Source of the DNA: Ectocarpus siliculosus
Taxonomy: Eukaryota > Sar > Phaeophyceae > Ectocarpales > Ectocarpaceae
NCBI GenBank assembly: GCA_000310025.1
Contig: FN649752.1
Span: 4,088,635-4,152,634 of the forward strand
Direction of reading: 5' to 3'
Length of the DNA stretch: 64,000 bases
In this document: positions 39,001 to 48,000 of the stretch, piece by piece
Layout: every line of letters starts with the position of its first letter
How positions within the stretch are numbered: the stretch's first letter is position 1
Notes under the pieces: generated by a model
Seen by the model: only the letters and a program-made list of their open reading frames with translations
What the model was told of the DNA's origin: nothing
Database searches by the model: none
Position numbers and translations under genes: made by a program

Positions 39001-42000
39001 TCGTGTTCCACGATGTGTTGATTTGGTCCCAACTCACACGAGATGGTCCAGCACTGTCATATCTGCGTGAACAGAGATGGACCAGCAGACGATTTTCCTG
39101 CCTCTGTTTGATGGGTCCTTCTTGCTAGCATGTGATGCACGGACCGACATGACATGGCATGGCATCGCGCGTCAGCAGCGTGTGTGGTGACATACCTTGT
39201 CTCGTTGGATGGTGTTTTTGCTCGTCTTGTTGGATCAGGACCCCACGCTGGAAGACATCCTGTCGGAGCAAACGGGAGAGTTTGCAGAGGAGGGGGACAG
39301 CGTGGCTGCCTGCGGGAAGGCCATCTCCAGGAGCAAGAAGGCGGTGAGTGTACCCCGCTATTCTTTGTGGCCTAAGAGATCGTATGAAGAGCGAGGACGA
39401 AGATGTCGTTCCTTTATCACCCTGGATGGCGTGGGTGACTATTGTAGGTGGTTGTAGCATTTTTGAGCAGGCTGTGGGTCGAAGGTAGAAGCAACGGGCC
39501 TTCCCAGTGAAGACCAAGGAACACCCCCAGGCTACGCCGAAATCTTGGTCGTGAAGGGGGGGAGAGGGGTATATTTGTATAGGATTTAGTATTACATACT
39601 TGTACTTACACCTATTCATACGCTGATGGGATTGAGCGTGGAATACTAACACCTATACGCGCTTAGTTCTATGGAATTAATGTGGTGTACTCCTTTGTAT
39701 TGTTTTTACTCCTTTGTGTTGTGTTGTTTAGTGTTCTGTTTGGTTGTCTGTGGTTTGTCGCTACGGCGTGTGTCTTTCTCTGTCTGTGTCTGTGTGTCTT
39801 TCTCCTTTTCTCTTCCCCTTCTCTCCATCTATCTGCTCTCTTCTTTTTTTTTCTTTTTTTTTCCTTCTTTTTCCAGTCTATCTAGGATTACCCCGCATGG
39901 CGTGTAGAGACGAGCGGAATGGCCTAGACTATCTGTCGTTGACTTCTATTGGCTTGCGGACCCTTCGGGTCCATTTTATTTTCGTATACTTTTTTGGGCA
40001 AGTTAGCCTGTGTTAGACTAGTACGGACAGAATAAGGTACTGGGCAGAGAGAACGGAACGTTTTCTTTTTAATGTGAAGACAACAACACCTAAAACGTAC
40101 GTCTATTTACATGCGATGTTGTGTAGAATTTAGAATGGTCATCCGTAAACCTTTAGGATACAGTATGGCTATACCCAAACCTATACACCCAGGTATTATT
40201 TGGGTTCTAGAATGTGCCACACTACACCCTGTGAGAGATAATATGTATGGCCATTCTTGAACCTATTCACCCTGGTATTATTTGCGTTTTGAATACGTCA
40301 CGAAGGCCTATACGATGAAGACTATGTGGGTTTTACTATATTCACACTAAATTCCATACACTGAACTGCTGCAAGCAAACTGCGTAGCCTACTGATCCTA
40401 GGCGTGAATCTTGGTCCGGGGGAGGCGGGTATTCCTTGGTTTCCGCTGGGCGAGCCTCTTGGGTAGAAGTATCAATCAGATGGTTCTCTCGTTTACTTTT
40501 TGCCAGTGGCGTGACGGAGTAGCCATTTAACGGGGTCGGTGGTGGCGTAGTCGCGAGGAGAAGACTTCACCGAAGTTTGGGATGTGGGGTCGGTGTTCAT
40601 GGCATGTTGTGGGGTAGGCTCGACTTGTGCTCTACTGCTGTACCGGCTTCAAGGTTGATCGCGTGGATGCGCGCAGAAGAATAGCCTCCGCTTTCACCAT
40701 TGTGCAGTGACGGTCGCGGCTGGTGTTGCCAATGTCCTCAGCATGGACTCGTGTCTAACTTCTGCCTTTTAGGGATATTTTTTCCGACTGTAGGCAAGCG
40801 ATTACTCTTTTTGGTTGTTAAACCTCGCCATTCGCTTGCGCTCATCCATGGAACCCTTCTGCTGCTGCTCTGGTGTTTTTTGCCTCTCTCTATGCGGTTG
40901 CGATTGTCTGCGTGCCAGGTGCTGGTGTTGCGCAACGGCCGACTTGCGGGCATCGTCACACCCAAGGACTTGCTCATGCGGGTGGTGGCCAAGGGCCTAG
41001 ACCCCGACGCTACTCCGGTGTCTGCCGTGATGACCCCTAACCCAGATGCGGTCCCGCCAGCGATGACGGTCATCGAGGCTCTCAGAGAGGTAGGTGGGCG
41101 CCAGTGATACAAACCTGGGCACGGGTCACGTTGTTAATTTTCTTGTGTACTTTTCGCTTCACTTCAAATCAACAACGCTCACCCGTGGTCACAGAAGGGC
41201 TCCTGGCTGTTTTGCCTTCGATTGTTAGTGTGAAAAGAGTTCAGCACTCTCTTCCCTCTTGTGTACACGCGAACTAGCGTTTTCCACCCAGGCCAGGAAT
41301 ACACGCGTACAGATTGTGTTACGTTTTTTTGGGTTCGGTGTGGTTCACTGAGCTTTTCGAGTCTTGAACGCGTTAGTTGTGTGGGCTGTTCCAGCTTGGA
41401 CAACGTCACAACCCGCAGTCAGGTTTTGGAGCTTTCGTTTTTCATGTCATGGTGCCACTGCTGTCCTCTCATGAGCGCACTCCGTCCGGCGCGCACCCCC
41501 GTAGAGTCATACGTTTTTTTGAGACTTGCTAAATATCTCTTTTGTGCCTCTTCTGCTCTTTTGTCCGATATGCTGTTGAGATGTCTACTGTATTGTTGTT
41601 GTTCCTTTCAACGCATCTTCTCTTCTGCTCTTTTGTCCGATATGCTGTTGAGATGTCTACTGTGTTGTTGGTGTTACTTTCAACGCATCTTCCCATGTGT
41701 TACAGTGCCTCATGTGGACAGCCGGGTGGCCAGACCTTCTCTGTCGAAAGCGTTATGAGTTTGGGCTGTGATTATCTCTGGACAGCATTCGCAGTCGTTG
41801 TTCTTCGGTATCAGTAGCGCACGCATCGTGTCGTCTTGGAAAACCCTTAGTGCAGTACATTTGGAATACACTCAAGCGCGCATTGCGTTGTACCGTATTG
41901 CAGTACCCTTAGTGCAGCACATTGGAACCATTTTCAGCTTTTAACTATGTACGTAGGTCTAGGCTACTCTCGTCCCAAGATATATCCTAAACAGAGCTTG

Positions 42001-45000
42001 TGCAGATGGGCAACGGGTGGAAAATGTGTGGACGTCCAATGGTAACTATTGTAGACGCCCAGGATCATCTTTGCTCCTACTCGAGCGATTTATGGCGGCG
42101 TTGCGCTTGCTTCGAATCATTCTTTGTGGTATGCGCTGTGGTCTTTTGATAGCATCGACCGCGTTAACCAATCATATCGCGTCAGTCTCAGGATGTGCGT
42201 GGTTCTTCTTTTTTTCGCCTCAGATGCACGAGAACAAATACCTGCACCTACCGGTGGTGGACGAAGACAGCGGTAACGTGCTGGGGGTGGTGAGCGTGAT
42301 GGAGATCATCCACGCCACTGCCGGCGACAAGGGGAGCGACAGGCGAGCTACAACCTGCATACCTGTACGCGCAAAATGTGGTCCAACTCTCACTACCCAT
42401 CGTTGCAAGGTCGTTGCCCCAGTCCGTTCCGAGTGAACAGGCTAACATACGCTGGCAACCATCAGGAAGACGATTTGCGGGCTGGGGTCTCGCCCAAGTG
42501 TGTGGCAGAATCTCTCTTTCATTCTCTAATTCATGTGACAGCTGTTCCGGGTGTCGAGCGTTTTCGGTATCGTTTTCGCGTTGCCGACTGATGCTGGCTC
42601 GCAGCTGGCGTCGTTGGCTCTCTTGTACTTTTAATTTCTATGCATTCACTCCGTTTAGTCCCCCTCGACCTTTTGACCGAAAACGTCCGTGATATTTATG
42701 GTTTCCACCTGACGTGTATTTCAGCACTATGTGGTCGGGTCTACCCAAGCGCTACAGCAAGAAGGGTCACGTTGGCTGATTCAACGTTTCTTGTGTTGTT
42801 GTACTGTGTGGTTGTTTTTTTTACTTAACCACCATACGTATGGATCTTATCTCCATCCGCGCTTGTTCTTTCGTTATGTTTCATTTACGTTTCGTTTCGC
42901 TTTTGCGCGCCGCGTGCGGCGGGTTTCCAGGTGGGAGGCATTTTTCGGGGACGCGATGGACGCCGCCGACGACGTGTCCGACTCGGCCTCCATGTTCAGC
43001 GCGGAAGAGAAGATGAGCATGAGGTCCGCCAAGCCTGGTGCCAAGACGGGGGCGCCCGCACCCCCGAGAAGCAACAAGAAGGTGTCGTGCTTGAAGCCGA
43101 AACGACCAGTCATCATGTCTTCCGATGGGTGAGAGCAACTGGAAAAAAGCGGGGAGAAAGAACAGACGAGAATGGCGCTATTTGATGGGTACACAGATTT
43201 GATCCAGCATGCAGCCAAGCAAAGTATCGTTTACAGCAGTATAGCTAATAATAATTTGAAGCCAGCATGCTACCAACGAAGAGTATGATTCATGGTAATA
43301 GTGCTTGCGTGAATGCTGGAGTTGGCACGTCGAGTGATATGATGGTGTTGAGTAAACCATCCTGGCGAGGGCGTGGTGGGACGGAGTGCTCCCCACGACA
43401 TCGCGATGCATGGGCGACCGGCCACATGTTGGACAAGTCCTCACGGTAGCGTGGCCAGTGTTGATCGCCGCATTGCTCCCTCAACTCTTTGTGACCTCGT
43501 TATTCCGTCCTCGTTTATATGGGTTGTGGGGGGTATTTGGTGCGTTTATGTGTGCAAGGTCTGTCCTGGAAGTGGCTACGGAGATGTCCCTCAAGAGAAC
43601 AGACGCCGCACTGCTCACCAAGCGCGGCCGTGTCGTTGGCATCGTCACAGATCACGACTTGACAAGGTAAGAGTTGTGCTGTCCTTGATGGTACGGGTGG
43701 TAAGATGCTGTGAAAAATGTCTTTTGTTAAGCACGCTCCGCAGAGTTAGTTGTAGATAGCCTTTCTTTGTCGAAGCGTGCGGAAGTAGTGTTGAACGTTC
43801 AATCGCCACCTTGTCTCGAGGTGGAATGTGGAAGCGGTTCATGCGAGGCGGGGTAGTCCAATGGGCCGCTCGATAAGGCAAGGGCTTTTTCATGGTTGAG
43901 GCTATTAGTACGGCTTGGCGTGATGTATCTCTCTGCCTGCGTCCACCCCGTGTGAGCGGGGTTGTGGCGGTCTCGACGTGGGAAATCATTCTAATACCCC
44001 TTCTCGAGCACCTCATCTTGCCTACTCATCAACACATGCGATAGAGGTTAGTTACAAACGGGTAGTATCTCTGTGATTTTATGTATATTTTCTATGAACG
44101 ACCAGAACTTGCATGGTTGCCAAAAGGTAAGCTACCCAGAATCAGTTAGTTGCACAAGGCGCGTCTCGGCGGTTTCGTTTCGTGAATCAGGCGCGTGATC
44201 GCGTTGGACATGCCCCCGGACCGAACGCCTGTGCGAGACATCATGACGGCTGAACCCGCCATGGTCTCGATGGACGAGAGCGCCATGGAGGCCCTGGGGC
44301 TCATGATCCAGAACAAGACCAGACACCTGCCGGTGAGCTGTGACGTCATTTCTTTTCCAACCATCGTTTATCATCCCATGCATGCTTTTTGAGTGTACTT
44401 GACGTGAGTTTCCGATGGGAGACTTGAGGGTTCAACACCCTTCAGCGATTCGAGGTAGCCAGCCCCTGTTCACGCCGTTTTTTGTTCGTACCGTCGAGCG
44501 GTGTCACGGCGGCTAGCTGGCCGTCGCCGTTGCCGATTGACAGGTATTGGTGGAGTGGGAACACGAGCGCGGTGAGGAGGCTCTAGGGCAAGCGTTCCCA
44601 CCACACTGCTGTCGTCCACCCGTGCGTGGTGTTATCGTGGCGTAGCAGCAATAACAGCGATCGTCATGACGGGTAGTCGGCAAGTCGTTCCAGGCCAAAA
44701 TGATCTGTGTGTCCATTTTCTGCTCATGCAGGTGGCGCGTAAGGCAACTCGTGTCAAAGTTGGTGGCGCCCGCAATCGTATGGTTGGCGATGTCTAAGCT
44801 CCGTGCTTGTTGGTACATCACAAGCCGCCCCCGCCCCCGCCCCCACGACCTTTCCACGTTTGACCCTCCGTCTCACTAACCACCGAATGCCTTTGCGACA
44901 TGCCTTTCCCCCACCAGGTGATGGACGCACAAGGAAAGATCGGCGGTCTTCTGGACATCGCCAAGTGCCTGTACGACGCCGTTAGTCGGCTCGAACATGC

Positions 45001-48000
45001 CGCCAAGAAGAAGGCGTTGGAGGAGGGTGACGGGGACGGCGAGGTTGGCAGCGGCAGCACTGTCATGATCGGGGCGGTGATGGAGGCGGCGAAGGCCATG
45101 AAGGGGAAGGCCTCCCCGAAAAACCAGCAAGCGCTGCAGGTGAGAGTAGTAGCTGAAACCGTCGAGGTTTTCCAATCCGACGAATGGCGTGTTTTCCGGC
45201 GGCCTTCTTTTTTCACCCCTTCCTGTTCGTTCCAGACGCGAAAGCGGATTTCTACCAAAAACCGTGGTAGTAGTGCACTCCATCTGAAACCTGGCATGTT
45301 CCATGGTGTCGGGCATTTTCCGGGAAACTCGCGGAACGGAGCAGGAAGAATAATACACGGCGTCTCACCCCCCCCCCCGTTGTATTTGGCAGGAGCTGAT
45401 GATGCTCGCGATGACGGGGTCAGAGACGGAGAGGGAGGGCACCAACCAGACCTTGGCGGATGTGCTCGCCAGCAAGGACAAGCCCGAGTTCGTTAGGCCC
45501 AGGCACACGGTGCGGGAGGCTGCTTCGGTCATCGCGTCGCAAAAGAAGGCCGTGCTGGTCGTGGAGGAAGGGGAGCTGGCGGGTATCTTCACCCCCAAGG
45601 ACATGATGAACAGGGTCATCACCAAGGTGGGTTAGGGTTATTGAACATTGTTTCGTCGTTGGCTGCTTGGCGCTGTACGCCATTCATACCACACAGGTGT
45701 GCGCGGCAAAGCGCGGCAAAGCAATGCCGCGCACACGGCCAATCAATCGGTACAATACATGTGTTTTATCACGTGTTTTATCACAATCTTTCATGTTGCT
45801 TACGTTGTGGTTTGTTCTGTGGATGGGGTCAGCTACGTCCAGCCTCAGCTGCCCTCCCTGTTCCGTCTCGGTGAAACACCGCTGTTTCTCTGCCCTCTGA
45901 TCGATGCGTCTTGGGCACGGCTCTATTGTGGTCGCTGCGGTTGCTGCCGCCTGTGACCCGTTGGGCATACGCAAGCGTCGGCTGTCGTTGTTGCCGCTGC
46001 TGTTTTTTTCCCTGCGCTACGAAACTACCCCTGATGTCGCTAAGGTGCTCTATTGCTGCGGCTGCTCTCTCCGCTTGCTGCTGTTGTTGCTGCTGCTGGA
46101 ATCTTGACTCCCATGTGTTTGCTGGTTTGTTTTGATTTCCTGTACTTGTACTCGCTGCTGCAATTTTTGGCGTCATGTGTTGGCTGTCTTTGTTACTTTC
46201 TAACCCTCGTCGATCCTCTTTCCGCTTGTTCGTAACGCAGAAACTCAACCCGGGCACGACGGCAGTGTTTTCGGTCATGACCCCTAACCCTGATGGGGCA
46301 GACCCGTCCATGACCGTCGTTGAGGCCTTGCAACAGGTACATACGTCACTCATGACTTCGGGGATGGCTTACAGCCTCGTCTTGCTTGCGTCGGACAGGA
46401 CAGGCCCCCTGATCGCCTGCCTCACTGTATTGTTTTCTCATGACATGGATGATCGTGGCGTGGTCCAAGCCCCCCACCGGCGCTGCTTTCGTTGATGAGA
46501 TCACCATCGCATCGTCGTGTTGTATGGTGCATGCGTGTGATTACACCACTGGATGGTTGTTGAGTCACTTATTTAGCACATTAATCATGCTGTTGATCGT
46601 CGCTTTGCGTTGATGAGATCAACATGGTATCGTCTTGTTGTATGGTGCATGTGTGTATCAACACTACTGGATGGTTGTTGAGTCACTTACCTAGTACATT
46701 GATCATGCTGTTGATCTTCTCTTGCATCTTGGATTGCCGTCGCCAAAGCTCGGTCGCCTCTCCCGCCCGTTGACCTCGATAAACCTCGCTTCAGACTCTG
46801 TAACACCCCCAGACAACGGACGGACGTACTTGAAGTATTTCTTATTTTGAAGTCAGCATTGATTGTTGGAATATTTTTTGGGGGCGGTAGTTGTTTCCGG
46901 GTACGGTCACGAAATGGTCTTGACCATCGACTTTGTCGGGCGTTTGTGCAGATGTGCGAGAACCGTTACCTGCACCTGCCTGTGGTGGACGAGCGCTCGG
47001 GTGCTGTACTCGGCGTCGTTGACGTGATGGAAATCGTCCAGGCCACCGTGGGGCAGGAGGGGAGCTCAGGGTGAGTCTAGGCTATCCGCCAGAACTTGCT
47101 ACGCTGTGTGCCTTGTTAAACGTTCGAGAGTCGGTTTGGTGTGGGCGAAGGAGGACGTAGTCATGCGGTATGTTCTGTGACGGCACATGCGGTGGCATGT
47201 GGAGTGATGAGTTGTTGGGAGCGTTGAACTTGGGGACGGTTTCATGCTGTCGACCGCTCACGCCCGTCGAAGTTGCAGATGGTATGCATACTGTTCTGGT
47301 TTTCCACAACCGAACAGGACACCCATCATTATGGTCCATTGTTGTTTCCGGTTGCACGAAACGCAACCAACAGGTGGGAGGCGTTCTTCGGGTCAGCGAT
47401 GGACGCCGCGGACGACATGTCCGACACCATGTCCGAAACATCCCTCATCTCCAAGAGATCCATGCACTCCACCATGCGACGCGCGCCTGGCACCCCCCGC
47501 GGGCCTGGCATGGGGGGGGCTCCCCCTTCCACCAGCGGGAAGCGGCCCGGCAGCATGCGGGGGGGGGGCAGCGCTCGGGGCGGCGGGGAGGATGCCATGT
47601 CGGACGCCTCGAGGGACATGGGAGGCTTGCTTGAGGGCTGGGACGAGAAGTTCGTGTACAAGGTGAGACGAGAGGAAGCCCCGTACTAAGTTGGTTGGTC
47701 TAGCGTGCGCGTGGTGATGTTTTTTAGTAGTGGGGAGGCTGGCGATGGCGGAGGGCGGTACGATGTTGTCTTTCGTCAGCAGACCCCAGAGTTTGGGTGT
47801 CGAGGTAAGCGTTCCGGTTCACGTTTTTTTGCCCTTCTGTTCACGTTGTTAGGTTTAGACCCTTCTTTCGGCCTGCTATACGGGATTGGGTGAGGCTTAG
47901 GGTTAGGTTTACGATTAGAAGGATTAGATGTGCGGTTAGCTCCTTCTTCTGACCTGCAAACCTCTTTTTCGCGACACTAGAGTTGACGATGATTGTGGTG

